NCBI RefSeq assembly: GCF_937934665.1
Contig: NZ_CALGYW010000062.1
Location: 1-16,842 of the forward strand
DNA: 16,842 nucleotides
Source of the DNA: an uncultured Anaerococcus sp.
GTDB taxonomy: Bacteria; Bacillota; Clostridia; Tissierellales; Peptoniphilaceae
Direction: 5' to 3'
Below the pieces are notes generated by a model. The model saw only the letters and a program-made list of their open reading frames with translations, had not been told where the DNA came from and ran no database searches. Of the stretch, positions 7,628 through 15,742 are shown piece by piece. Position numbers and translations under genes: made by a program. Every line of letters begins with the position of its first letter. Position 1 is the first letter of the stretch.

Positions 7628-9717
7628 TACAAATTTTGTAAGTATTGGTTGGCTCCCCTAAGGTCTAGGATATTTTTCATGATATAAATAACTTTCAAAA
7701 TATCAGGTACAAGGACCATAAATTTATTTAAGGAAATATAGCTTTCGATAAGTCTTTTATTTTTCCCGAGAAAATCTTCTAGATCAGAATCTTTAAGGAG
7801 ATTTTCCCTTAAGTTGTTAAAATCTTTTTTAATATTTGGACCTAGTATGGTTGATGACTTATCTTCTACGTAGTAGTCGAGTGAATTTGATTTTATATTT
7901 AGCATAAGGGCCAAGGTTTTATTTACCTTTGTGGACCTAAAAGTCCTAAGTCCCATCTTTCCGTCAAAGTCTACAAAGTGGTAAGATTCCTCTCTTATTT
8001 CACTTCCTAAGCCCTCTATAATTTCCTTTATATTTTTATCTAGGTCAAAATCTAAAGGCTTTAATAAAATCTCTTCCATCTTTGCCCTTACCTCTCCACT
8101 AATTTCAAAACCACCTGTTCCTGCAAAACTTTTGGCATTGGCCTTTTCAGATAAACTTACCCTTATTTTTCGCATTTTATGGTTGATGGCTTCGATTTTC
8201 CAGACCTGACCTGCTAGGTAGATCCTATCAGCAAGTCTTAAATTTTCTCCAAGTTCAATTTCCCCTAAAATTTGCTTATCGGTTTGGACCTTGTAGGTTT
8301 TCTTCGCTATAAATTGGTTATAAAAAGAACCCATAGTCATGAGCTTTTCAGCTGCTAATCCTACTATATATTCACCATCAATTTCTTCTATAAAGTCTTT
8401 TTCCAAAAGAAAGTCTGCTAGGATTTCAAATTCTTCATCAGATATATCGGCAAAAGATTTTAAATCTTTGTTTAGTTTGAAAAATTCTTTAATTAAAAGG
8501 CCATTTTTTTCTAAAAGTGTCGATAAGACTTGGTGAGCAAAAATATCATAAGATTTTTTTGGAACGTCTATTTTATCAAGCCTTCCTTCTTCAAATAATC
8601 TCAAAGATGCAAGAGCCTGGATAAGGTCCCACTTATCAGTCGCTATTTGATGGATAACAGACTTGCGTGTCCTCCTACCAGACCTACCTAGCCTTTGAGA
8701 CAGAGACAAAACAGATGCGGCAGAGCCTACTTGGATAACTTGGTCCACAGCCCCTATATCAATTCCTAATTCTAGGGTAGAGGTGGCCACTATTATGAAA
8801 TCATTTCTACTAGTTTTAGCAAAGTTTTCTATCTCAGTTCTTTTAAGTTTTGAGATTGAAGCATGGTGGGAAAAAACTCTAATTTCATAGCCCTTTTCTT
8901 TGGCTATTTTCTTTAATAGGTAGGATAATTTTTCTACCCTAGCCCTAGAATTTGGAAAAATCAGGGTCGACTTTCCAAGGGCATAAGCTAAAATTTTCTG
9001 GGCAATTTCTTCATTTACATCTTCACATTCTATATAGTCTAGGCTTGTAACCAAATCATTTTTTGACCTATCAAGAAGGATATTAGTTTCTCTATCATTT
9101 AGGAAAAAACTTTTGGCTAAATCATAGTTTTTATCCCCAATAGTTGCTGAAAGGCCAAACATTCTAGGGTTATTCTTAGTATAGTACCTGAGTCTATCAA
9201 GAAGGGACATTAGTTGAAGACCCCTATTTGTATCTAGAAATCCGTGGATTTCATCAACTATTACAAAGTCAAGGTCTTTAAATAAAATCTCTGCCCTAGC
9301 CTTGTCAGAAACTAACATGGCTTCTAGAGATTCTGGCGTAATTAGTAAAATTCCAGAGGGATCCTTTGCGAGTTTATCTTTTTTACTTACAGAAGCTTCA
9401 GAATGCCAGCTTGTAACAACAATATCAAGGTCTTTACACATATCAGTAATTCTCTTAAACTGGTCATTTATAAGGGCTATAAGGGGTGAAATATATAAAA
9501 TTTTAAGCTTCGTTTTTATATCTTTTGACTTGGATATGGCTGGTAAAAAAGCCGCCTCAGTCTTTCCTGATGCTGTAGGAGCAGCTAGGATTAAATTATT
9601 ATCTGTGGAGCAAATTTGCCTAATAGCTGCATTTTGAATTTTAGTCAGGGATGGCCAGCCTTTTTTATAAATAAATTCTCGCATATCCCTTGATAAAAGT
9701 TCGTAAGCCTTAGTCAT
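7627..9717 (-). CDS. Lhr-like superfamily 2 DEAD/DEAH helicase (BrxHI-like)
   Basis: A 696-residue ATP-dependent helicase. RecA-like domain 1 has a Q-motif-type start (GWPSLTKIQ, 20-28), Walker A APTASGKTEAA (46-56), DEIH box (155-158) and SAT (190-192). RecA domain 2 contains HHASISKLKR, the TSTLELGIDIGAVDQVIQ motif and the motif VI stretch SQRLGRSGRR. A winged-helix-like region follows, then an Lhr-type beta-rich segment (around 490-540, RIYLAGQVWKIEAI). This matches the helicase core of Lhr proteins but is shorter than full Lhr, close to the size of BREX BrxHI. It likely translocates on single-stranded DNA and unwinds DNA or DNA-RNA hybrids. The ATG overlaps the ATPase TGA by four bases, so the two proteins should be made together. 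It is the last gene of the three-gene operon. Confidence 0.88.
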   Translation of the reverse strand: MTKAYELLSRDMREFIYKKGWPSLTKIQNAAIRQICSTDNNLILAAPTASGKTEAAFLPAISKSKDIKTKLKILYISPLIALINDQFKRITDMCKDLDIVVTSWHSEASVSKKDKLAKDPSGILLITPESLEAMLVSDKARAEILFKDLDFVIVDEIHGFLDTNRGLQLMSLLDRLRYYTKNNPRMFGLSATIGDKNYDLAKSFFLNDRETNILLDRSKNDLVTSLDYIECEDVNEEIAQKILAYALGKSTLIFPNSRARVEKLSYLLKKIAKEKGYEIRVFSHHASISKLKRTEIENFAKTSRNDFIIVATSTLELGIDIGAVDQVIQVGSAASVLSLSQRLGRSGRRTRKSVIHQIATDKWDLIQALASLRLFEEGRLDKIDVPKKSYDIFAHQVLSTLLEKNGLLIKEFFKLNKDLKSFADISDEEFEILADFLLEKDFIEEIDGEYIVGLAAEKLMTMGSFYNQFIAKKTYKVQTDKQILGEIELGENLRLADRIYLAGQVWKIEAINHKMRKIRVSLSEKANAKSFAGTGGFEISGEVRAKMEEILLKPLDFDLDKNIKEIIEGLGSEIREESYHFVDFDGKMGLRTFRSTKVNKTLALMLNIKSNSLDYYVEDKSSTILGPNIKKDFNNLRENLLKDSDLEDFLGKNKRLIESYISLNKFMVLVPDILKVIYIMKNILDLRGANQYLQNL

Positions 9718-11036
9718 ATTATCTCTATTTCATCATCTAGGTCATCTGGTTCTTTAGAAACTGGTTGGAGGTTGCCAAATTTTTCTTTTAATAAATCACT
9801 TATCTTGACATCTGGGTTTTGCCTTTTTATATCAAGGATTTCTATAAAGTCCTTGATAACTGCCCTCGGTGTTAGAAATTCATCTGCTCCGGGCCTATTT
9901 AGCTGACCTTCCATGTAGGAAATTATTTCAGAGCTGGTAACATTTATAGCTGTCTTATAATGGGTGTTGTAGATCTTTACCAGGTTTTCAAGCAGGGTAT
10001 AGATTTCTTCATCTGTTAAAACCCTAAGGCCTAGGACAGTTTTATTAGTATTTACAAAGTCACTATCCATGGAAGCTTCACTACCAAGCCTACCCTTTAG
10101 GGCTCCGTAGGAGGCAAGGCCCCTGGACTGGTCAAAAACAGTTTTTCTTGTGGCTCCAAAATTTATAAATAAGCCCTTGGCTAAATTTGACTTGCACTCG
10201 TTATAAATATTTAAAATCTTTTCGTAATTTCTTTCCCTACTTGTTGAATGTGGAAGTTTATAGAGGTTTACGGCCTCATCAAAGTTTATAACAAAACCCG
10301 CATAACCTATTTCTTGAAAAAGTTCTGCCAAATTTTTTATAGCCTCAAAGTAGTTATCATCGTTAATTATTTCGTTTATACCTAGGTCCTTTTTGGCCTC
10401 AGTCTTTGTACTAATATCTCCCCTTATCCACCTAATGGCCTTAAGCTTTAGGATCCTATCATTTGTTATAAAACCCTCGTAATATTTAGAAATAGCCTGC
10501 CCTAGTTCATAAGATAGGCCAACCGCCTTAAATTTAGCAAGAGTTTCTAAAATCACACCGATAACTTCTTCCTTATGGTCTCCTGCCATTAATTCTTTTA
10601 GGTCATAGCCATAATCTCTAGCTAGGTTAGCAAAAATAGTTGAGATCCATTCTTCTATGATAACTTCAATTACATTACCAGACCTAGCATTTTTTGTCTT
10701 TAGATTTTCTATAATGGTTGAGTAAAGATTAACAGCCTTCTTATCTGTAGCATAAAATCTCCTAGAAGGGTTAAGGTCAATAGTTGATGCGACAAAGTTT
10801 TTGGAAAGGGCTAGGTTTTCTATGGTTTTTAGCATAAAGGACTTGCCAGAGCCAAAGTCTCCTACCCAAAATCTAAGGTCGCTATCACCATTTTCTACAT
10901 TGGCTAAAATCTTTATTAATTCATCCACTTCAGCCTTCCTACCTACTAGGAGGTGGCCTAGGCCAAGGTCAGGCACAACTCCTGCCTCAAGACTTTTTAT
11001 AATCGTGCTTGCTTCTTTAGGATTTATCCTATCCAT
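9714..11036 (-). CDS. BrxD/DUF2791-like P-loop ATPase
   Basis: A 440-residue AAA+/STAND-like NTPase. The N-terminus has the BrxD/DUF2791 signature: IIKSLEAGVVPDLGLGHLLVGR (12-33) then an E-rich helix. Walker A is GDFGSGKS (59-66, Lys65) and Walker B is GFVINFDEA (247-255, Asp253/Glu254). A sensor-like FINFGATR follows, and a winged-helix-like C-terminal part includes the phrase FLTPRAVIKDFIEIL. In BREX systems BrxD is paired with the Lhr-like helicase BrxHI, exactly the neighbour seen here. I chose the ATG at 11036, seven bases after an AAAGGAG site; a TTG three bases earlier is less well spaced. The gene overlaps the upstream TerB-C-like gene by eight bases and the helicase gene by four. Family assignment is from remembered motif patterns, and function (ATP-driven loading or signalling for the helicase) is inferred. 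Confidence 0.85.
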   Translation of the reverse strand: MDRINPKEASTIIKSLEAGVVPDLGLGHLLVGRKAEVDELIKILANVENGDSDLRFWVGDFGSGKSFMLKTIENLALSKNFVASTIDLNPSRRFYATDKKAVNLYSTIIENLKTKNARSGNVIEVIIEEWISTIFANLARDYGYDLKELMAGDHKEEVIGVILETLAKFKAVGLSYELGQAISKYYEGFITNDRILKLKAIRWIRGDISTKTEAKKDLGINEIINDDNYFEAIKNLAELFQEIGYAGFVINFDEAVNLYKLPHSTSRERNYEKILNIYNECKSNLAKGLFINFGATRKTVFDQSRGLASYGALKGRLGSEASMDSDFVNTNKTVLGLRVLTDEEIYTLLENLVKIYNTHYKTAINVTSSEIISYMEGQLNRPGADEFLTPRAVIKDFIEILDIKRQNPDVKISDLLKEKFGNLQPVSKEPDDLDDEIEII

Positions 11037-12687
11037 CAATTAACTCCTTTACCATTTCCACATAAAACTCATCTATAAAGACCTTTGAGTCCTCAATTAC
11101 CAGAGTTTGGTCATTTATATATTCAAATAATTCGTCATTAATATTATTAATAAAAACATTTAAGAATAGCCCCTCGCCTATTGCAATCTCACTGGCTCGC
11201 TCTTTTGAAATAGAACCTTGCCTTAATATCTTTTCTAGAAAATATCTTGCTGGTTGTGAGATTTTTCCCTTACTAGGCTTAGTTTCTATATTTTCTTCTT
11301 TTGTTTTTTCTTCAATTTGCCTATCATTATCTATATCTTCCCCTACAAAATCGCTTATGGTCTCTACAGTATCCGACAAATCTTTTCTAGATTTTTTAAC
11401 AAGTTTCTTATCAAGCTTAATTCTTTTAGACTTAACCTTTCTTAGGTCTAAAACCTCGGAAACTAGGTCAATATCAAAATCCCCCTTGTTAATTAAGTCT
11501 AGGAAATCCTCATAATTATCTTCTCTTATTATGTCAAAAAGGATTTTTTTATCCTTAGGCTTTTCAATTTTGTATTTATAAATATAGCTAAGGGCCAAAA
11601 TTTTTGTAGGTGTAAAATCACTTTTTAATAACTTATCTAGTATTTCCCTGAAATTTCCCCTATGCTTGTAAGCTTCTAAAATCTTAGCCTGATCTTTTAT
11701 GTCTAGGCCTTCTATAAATATAGCCATATCTCTAGTTTTCTTGGGATTTTTATCAAAATAGTCTAGATAAATCTCATAGGTAAGCTTACTATCAATATTT
11801 GCAAGTAGCTTTGTTTGATAATTTTCTAATTCAAATAAAATATTATCACAAGAATTTTTTACAAGAAAATCATAGGCATCTTCAGTTTTTATATCTGCTA
11901 AGAAAGAAAAAATCGACCTTACCCTGTCTTCAGTAATTATAAGTAAACTATCCAAAAGATTTTTTGATAGGGTATAAGGACTTTGGTAGGTCTTTAATAC
12001 ATCGCTATTTATATCCTCCCTAGAAAAAATTTCCTTTAAACCTTTTAAAAATAAATTTATAGTAAAATTAGCCAAAAGTTCATTATCCCGGAGCACATTT
12101 CTCCTTTGGCTAAGATCTAGAAGGGCTCTTTCTTCATCTTTTTTAAACTTGTATTTTTCCCTAAGCCTACCATCCGGATCCCAAAACACTGCTTTTTTAC
12201 CATTTTGAGCGAGGTTATAAAAAGAAATAGTTTCCTCATTAAAGTCTGGAAAAGACTTTAGAAAGTCTCTTGCAAGTTTATCTAAATCACAACTTAAATC
12301 TTTCTTTGTCAAACTATACATAAGTTCATAAATCCTAGCTAAATTCTTTTCATGGTTGGGGTCTACAAAGTCTTCTACATAATCTCTTGCTAGATTATAA
12401 AGTTGGTTGTAAAGATAAGTAGAATTTGGCAAATTATAATTTTTATCAATAAACCTTGCAAAGCTTATATATAGGCTCAAAGTCTGGGATTTAAGCTGGC
12501 TTGGTAAGTCTATAATATTTCCCATAAGCCTTAGTTTAGAAACATAGTAACCATCACTTTTTCCTTCTAAGTCAAGATTTATACTGGCTTTGACATGATT
12601 TGTATTAACTTTTCTTTTGATTTTCTTTTTTTCTACATCTTTGATGTCATCTAACAAATTTTCTATCAAATTCCTTATATCTTCCAT
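11029..12687 (-). CDS. TerB-C-domain-like protein of a BREX-related helicase operon
   Basis: A 552-residue soluble protein, mostly alpha-helical and Lys/Asp/Leu-rich. The last 75 residues or so (478-552) resemble the TerB-C domain: FLEKILRQGSISKERASEIA, then LFLNVFINNINDELFEYINDQTLV with the typical INDxxxEYxxD pattern. A charged, probably disordered linker (about 445-475) precedes it. The N-terminal part (about 50-110) may hold a divergent TerB-N-like helical domain, but this is weak. The middle (200-430) has no motif I recognise. I chose the ATG at 12687 with AGGAGGG at 12691-12697; an open frame continues 27 codons upstream but would run through the promoter and the neighbouring terminator. 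It is first in an operon with the ATPase and helicase. TerB-N/TerB-C proteins are known neighbours of such helicase and DUF2791 ATPase pairs in stress/defence loci, which supports the call. Confidence 0.75.
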   Translation of the reverse strand: MEDIRNLIENLLDDIKDVEKKKIKRKVNTNHVKASINLDLEGKSDGYYVSKLRLMGNIIDLPSQLKSQTLSLYISFARFIDKNYNLPNSTYLYNQLYNLARDYVEDFVDPNHEKNLARIYELMYSLTKKDLSCDLDKLARDFLKSFPDFNEETISFYNLAQNGKKAVFWDPDGRLREKYKFKKDEERALLDLSQRRNVLRDNELLANFTINLFLKGLKEIFSREDINSDVLKTYQSPYTLSKNLLDSLLIITEDRVRSIFSFLADIKTEDAYDFLVKNSCDNILFELENYQTKLLANIDSKLTYEIYLDYFDKNPKKTRDMAIFIEGLDIKDQAKILEAYKHRGNFREILDKLLKSDFTPTKILALSYIYKYKIEKPKDKKILFDIIREDNYEDFLDLINKGDFDIDLVSEVLDLRKVKSKRIKLDKKLVKKSRKDLSDTVETISDFVGEDIDNDRQIEEKTKEENIETKPSKGKISQPARYFLEKILRQGSISKERASEIAIGEGLFLNVFINNINDELFEYINDQTLVIEDSKVFIDEFYVEMVKELIDG

Positions 12688-12715
12688 GGTCCCTCCTATT
12701 TCTAGCTTATTTATC

Positions 12716-12744
12716 ATTATACTTCCAGGAAGGATTTTTCTAAA
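12716..12744 (-). promoter_or_regulatory. Sigma-A promoter of the TerB-C/ATPase/helicase operon, with palindromic spacer
   Basis: On the minus strand a -35 box TTTAGA (12739-12744, four of six consensus bases) and a perfect -10 TATAAT (12716-12721) are separated by 17 bases. The spacer contains an exact palindrome, CTTCC-T-GGAAG as read on the minus strand (12722-12732), directly against the -10 box. This is a plausible operator position for a repressor, though no regulator gene is adjacent. The promoter begins six bases after the terminator of the fructosamine-kinase gene, so the operon is transcribed independently. Confidence 0.7.
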
Positions 12745-12749
12745 GACAC

Positions 12750-12773
12750 AAAAAAAGTGCCGAAGCACTTTTT
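12750..12773 (-). terminator. Rho-independent terminator with UUCG tetraloop
   Basis: A nine-base inverted repeat (12752-12760 with 12765-12773) encloses a four-base loop. On the minus strand this reads GTGC-TTCG-GCAC with A/T flanks, i.e. a stable C(UUCG)G tetraloop followed by seven T (12756-12750). It overlaps the stop codon of the fructosamine-kinase-family gene and ends that transcript. A/T flanks on both sides could let it also stop plus-strand transcription. Confidence 0.92.
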
Positions 12774-13623
12774 ATTTGGTAATTATTTTCATAAGGTCAT
12801 TTACTGATGAATCATATACTGGTCCAAACCTTAGGAAATATTTCATCAAAATATATAGTCTGTAAAAATTAAGACGTTTTTGATAACCTTCTGCTAGTGG
12901 CATTAGGTCCTTGTATTCTTCATAGAAGGCCTTTCTAAAACCTCCAAATACTGTTGATACTCCGATATCAAACTCCCTATCACCGTATAGGGGTGCTGGA
13001 TCAAAAACTAAGGGTCTTTCATCTTCATCAAACATAAAGTTTCCTGCCCATAAGTCTCCATGGAGTAAAACAGGCTCTGACTTATGTTTGTCTAATTCTT
13101 CTTCTATAATTTTTCTAACTTCCTCATATCTTTCTAGGTCTTTTTCCTCCCAGAGATCAAACTTAACAAGCATAGACTTTAACTTATCCATTCTCTCATA
13201 AAGGAAAACTTCCTTCCAGCTGTCTTTCAATTCATTATCAAAATTACAAGCTGTGCCTATGAAAGGATATGGAAAACCAAATTTTCCGTCAGGACTTTTT
13301 ATCTTATGGATATCTGCTATAACCCTAGCTAAATCTTCCTGGCTTCCTGCCCTTTCTTCCTTATGATAGGTCATAAATAGATATGCTGACCCATCAGCTT
13401 CACCACTTGCAAGAGCTCTTGGGGCAAAAATTCCGTTTTCTTCAAATAATTTTAAACCGGCTTTCTCGCATTCAAAAAATGAAGCTTCGGCATTCTTATG
13501 AACCTTTAGAAAATATGATTTGCCACCAGCATCTATCTTATAGCTTTCGTTTACATCTCCGCCTATTACAGGACTTACATCAGTCACATTACTTATAGGC
13601 AATAATTCTAGTATCTTTTCCAT
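12772..13623 (-). CDS. Fructosamine kinase family protein
   Basis: A 283-residue cytoplasmic kinase of the FN3K / YniA / aminoglycoside-phosphotransferase-like fold. Family marks are the GGDVNESY start (21-28), a kinase Lys in FLKVH (about 38-42), the catalytic loop LHGDLWAGN (187-195, Asp190), the metal-binding DPA (208-210) and the FN3K-specific continuation YGDREFDIGV...FGGF. Members phosphorylate ketoamines (fructosamines) or ribulosamines on glycated amines so that the sugar comes off, a protein or metabolite repair reaction; the exact substrate here is unknown. Length matches the family (about 285). GAGGAAG precedes the ATG. It lies 32 bases after the CAP-domain gene with no promoter or terminator between, so it is probably co-transcribed with it, and it ends at the UUCG terminator. 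Confidence 0.9.
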   Translation of the reverse strand: MEKILELLPISNVTDVSPVIGGDVNESYKIDAGGKSYFLKVHKNAEASFFECEKAGLKLFEENGIFAPRALASGEADGSAYLFMTYHKEERAGSQEDLARVIADIHKIKSPDGKFGFPYPFIGTACNFDNELKDSWKEVFLYERMDKLKSMLVKFDLWEEKDLERYEEVRKIIEEELDKHKSEPVLLHGDLWAGNFMFDEDERPLVFDPAPLYGDREFDIGVSTVFGGFRKAFYEEYKDLMPLAEGYQKRLNFYRLYILMKYFLRFGPVYDSSVNDLMKIITK

Positions 13624-13655
13624 AACTTCCTCTATTCTTTTCTTTTATTTTTTTA

Positions 13656-14630
13656 TTAACCTTCTTGTAAGGCTTTTTCTGCTAGTTTTATTAAATCTTC
13701 TGATTCTTTTATTAGCTGTAATAACTGACCCTTGATATCAGCAACCTTTTTAGGTGCCATTTCTAATAATAAGTTTGCAGCTGCTACACGGGTCTTATTT
13801 TCTTCTACAGCTTTTTCTAAGTTTATTCTCGCTTCTTTGCTCATCTTAGTTTTCTTAGTAGAAGCTTGGCCAAAGTCCATAGTATACTCACCTACAAGAC
13901 CTGTCGACTTACTTCCAGACTTATCAGCCTGACCAAATTCTGCTGCTACAAATTTTATATCAGAATCATTGTTTATAGCAAGCCCTATGCGGTTAAAGTT
14001 TGGGTCAAGGATTATGTGCAAGTGGGCATTCCCATAGTTAAATACGCCATTTGACTCAACTAATAATTCGTATTCACTCTTACCAGCGTAGTCAGCCATC
14101 TTTCTATGGGTCCACTGGCTAAAAGCTCTTGCTGGTGTAAAGCCATCTGAATTATAAGCGAGGATTTCTCCATAGGTCCTAGTTCCACTTGGTAGGATTG
14201 CACTGGATAGGTCGCTTCCATCAGGTCTAGTATGACTTAAACCTGTTATTTTTACCTCAAACATCCTTTGGATAGATAATTTTTCAAGGTCATTAGACCA
14301 TTTAATTTGATTAAGGTAGGCTTCTTTGCTATTTATACCCTTACTTTTAAGAACATCTCTTAGCCTTGTATTATTTTTATTACTCTTTTCGTCATAGGTA
14401 TATGGGACATTTTTATCCCACATTTCAGACCTTACTACTCTTAGGGCTGCAAGGCTTGCTTCTTTGTTATTTTCATCTTGATTTAGATTAAGACTTATAC
14501 TTTTAGGTTCGAATTTTTTTGTATCTATACCAAAATCTAACTTATTTGATGCATAAGCTTTAATATTGCTATGAGGATTTAAGTTTGCTAGGGTATTTGC
14601 TGACAAACTAAAAAGTAGGGTCATAGCCAC
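13656..14630 (-). CDS. Secreted CAP-domain protein (possible 5' frameshift)
   Basis: A 324-codon frame from a GTG at 14630. It has a secretion-signal core (AMTLLFSLSANTLA), a spacer, then a CAP/SCP-like domain (about 55-230) with LSHTRPDG, GEILAYN, FSQWTHRKM and the CAP C-terminal pattern NAHLHIILDPNFNRIGLAI. A Lys/Glu-rich helical tail (about 255-324) may bind the cell wall or form a coiled coil. CAP proteins are extracellular; their activity in bacteria is unclear. The start is odd: GTG has no ribosome binding site and leaves the signal without basic residues. A strong AAAGGAG (14656-14662) lies five bases before an ATG at 14648-14650 that is in another frame and stops after six codons. One extra A in the four-A run after this ATG would give MKNAKKIVAMTLLF, a normal signal peptide. 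So the gene may be frameshifted or carry a base-call error. It has a strong promoter. Confidence 0.8.
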   Translation of the reverse strand: MAMTLLFSLSANTLANLNPHSNIKAYASNKLDFGIDTKKFEPKSISLNLNQDENNKEASLAALRVVRSEMWDKNVPYTYDEKSNKNNTRLRDVLKSKGINSKEAYLNQIKWSNDLEKLSIQRMFEVKITGLSHTRPDGSDLSSAILPSGTRTYGEILAYNSDGFTPARAFSQWTHRKMADYAGKSEYELLVESNGVFNYGNAHLHIILDPNFNRIGLAINNDSDIKFVAAEFGQADKSGSKSTGLVGEYTMDFGQASTKKTKMSKEARINLEKAVEENKTRVAAANLLLEMAPKKVADIKGQLLQLIKESEDLIKLAEKALQEG

Positions 14631-14655
14631 TATTTTCTTTGCGTTTTCATAGGAT

Positions 14656-14662
14656 CTCCTTT
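14656..14662 (-). promoter_or_regulatory. Ribosome binding site feeding an out-of-frame ATG
   Basis: AAAGGAG with a five-base spacer to the ATG at 14648-14650. From that ATG the frame is six codons then TAG, while the CAP coding frame is offset by one base. The site decides between a GTG start at 14630 (no ribosome binding site) and a frameshifted ATG start; it favours the latter. Confidence 0.7.
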
Positions 14663-14674
14663 ATACTTACTACT

Positions 14675-14702
14675 ATTATAACATATGTGGTTTTTTTATC
14701 AA
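14675..14702 (-). promoter_or_regulatory. Sigma-A promoter of the CAP-domain / fructosamine kinase operon
   Basis: The minus strand carries TTGATA (14697-14702), a 16-base spacer and a perfect TATAAT (14675-14680) with an extended TGT just before it. A ribosome binding site (AAAGGAG, 14656-14662) and ATG (14650) follow about 12 and 25 bases later. This is one of the strongest promoters in the window and argues that the CAP gene is meant to be expressed. Confidence 0.82.
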
Positions 14703-14737
14703 AGTAATTTATCAGATACTTTTAGTAGTACGCTATC

Positions 14738-15742
14738 TTATTTGCCATCAAAAAATGATAAGATTTCCTTATAAACACCTTCCCTATTTGTTTCATTTAA
14801 TATTTCATGTTTCATATCCTTGTAGGTTTTTGTTTTGATATCCTTATAACCAAGATCTCTTAAAAAATCAAGGCTTGACTTAACTCCCTCATCTCCTTTG
14901 GTTATAATATCATCCTGGCCAACTATATTATATATATCAAGATTTGGATTCTTACACTTATACTTACTTTTTTGACCTAAAAGTTTATTTATTTCTATGA
15001 GGGTTTTTGAATAGCCAAGTTTAAATTTAAAAATTCTTAGGGGATCATTTGCCTTAATTCTTATATTTTCCTTATCATAACTTATAAAGTCTAAGCCCTT
15101 TGCTCCTACAATTGCGTCAATAAGTCTACTTTCACCCATATCACCGAAGTAAAAACACACTATTTTATAGAAAAATATTCCCAGTCCTGCTGCCTTATTT
15201 ACAGGCACAGTTCCTGTCAAAATTAGCTTATCAAGTAGGTCGTCATGGTCTCTTAAAAATAACCTTGCAATCATAGAGCCCATAGAGTGACCTAATAGAT
15301 AGTATTTAAGGTCTGGATATGATTCTTGCATGTATTTGGCAATCATTACCTCATCATCAACTAATTCCTCTGACCTTTTCATATAGCCATTTGGATAGGC
15401 CTTTGAAATAGATTTTCCGTGTCCCCTATGATCACCAATTACAACTATGTAGCCATTTTTATTTAAAAATCTGGCAAAATCCATATAGTTTCCAGAGTGC
15501 TCTGCCACCCCGTGGACTAGTTGGACTATGGCCTTGGGATTTTCACAAGATAAAATCCTTACAAAACTGCCAAAACCATCAGTATTTGTAAGATAGACTT
15601 CTTCATAAAAGTCTTCTTTTTCTACGCTTAGTCTCTTAAAAAATTTGCTTGTCATATCAAGCGACTTGTAACGTACATCCTTAATCCAGTAATAAATTTG
15701 TGGTATTACTAATAATAAAATAATAATAAATACCTTAACCAT
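14738..15742 (-). CDS. Alpha/beta hydrolase, monoacylglycerol lipase-like, membrane-anchored
   Basis: A 334-residue serine hydrolase. Residues 2-20 form a hydrophobic N-terminal segment followed by KDVRYKS, probably a signal anchor. The hydrolase domain shows the oxyanion-hole region LVHGVAEHSGNY (75-86), DHRGHGKS (104-111) typical of the monoglyceride lipase / lysophospholipase group, the nucleophile in GHSMG (Ser153), an acid in VGQDD (Asp278) and catalytic His312 in MKHEIL. It likely cleaves monoacylglycerols or lysophospholipids near the membrane. Its ATG shares one base with the TGA of the pyroglutamyl peptidase gene (TGATG at 15740-15744), so translation is coupled. I see no convincing terminator after its stop; only AT-rich weak dyads lie at 14701-14737. 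Confidence 0.88.
   Translation of the reverse strand: MVKVFIIILLLVIPQIYYWIKDVRYKSLDMTSKFFKRLSVEKEDFYEEVYLTNTDGFGSFVRILSCENPKAIVQLVHGVAEHSGNYMDFARFLNKNGYIVVIGDHRGHGKSISKAYPNGYMKRSEELVDDEVMIAKYMQESYPDLKYYLLGHSMGSMIARLFLRDHDDLLDKLILTGTVPVNKAAGLGIFFYKIVCFYFGDMGESRLIDAIVGAKGLDFISYDKENIRIKANDPLRIFKFKLGYSKTLIEINKLLGQKSKYKCKNPNLDIYNIVGQDDIITKGDEGVKSSLDFLRDLGYKDIKTKTYKDMKHEILNETNREGVYKEILSFFDGK

Noticed and set aside
9302..9637. 111-codon open frame on the plus strand inside the helicase gene
   Set aside because: It is antisense to the conserved RecA-1 domain of the helicase, lacks a ribosome binding site and encodes no recognisable motif; it is a shadow of the real gene.
7627..12687. Complete BREX system
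   Set aside because: Only BrxD-like and BrxHI-like proteins are present; no methyltransferase, PglZ phosphatase, BrxA, BrxB or BrxC lies in the window.
12688..12768. Upstream extension of the TerB-C-like gene by 27 codons
   Set aside because: The extension would be translated from DNA that carries the operon's own promoter and the neighbour's terminator; the ATG at 12687 has a strong AGGAGGG site.
14701..14737. Terminator after the lipase-like hydrolase gene
   Set aside because: Only short AT-rich dyads (about 5 bp) are present and no T run follows a stable stem, while the CAP promoter begins in the same stretch.
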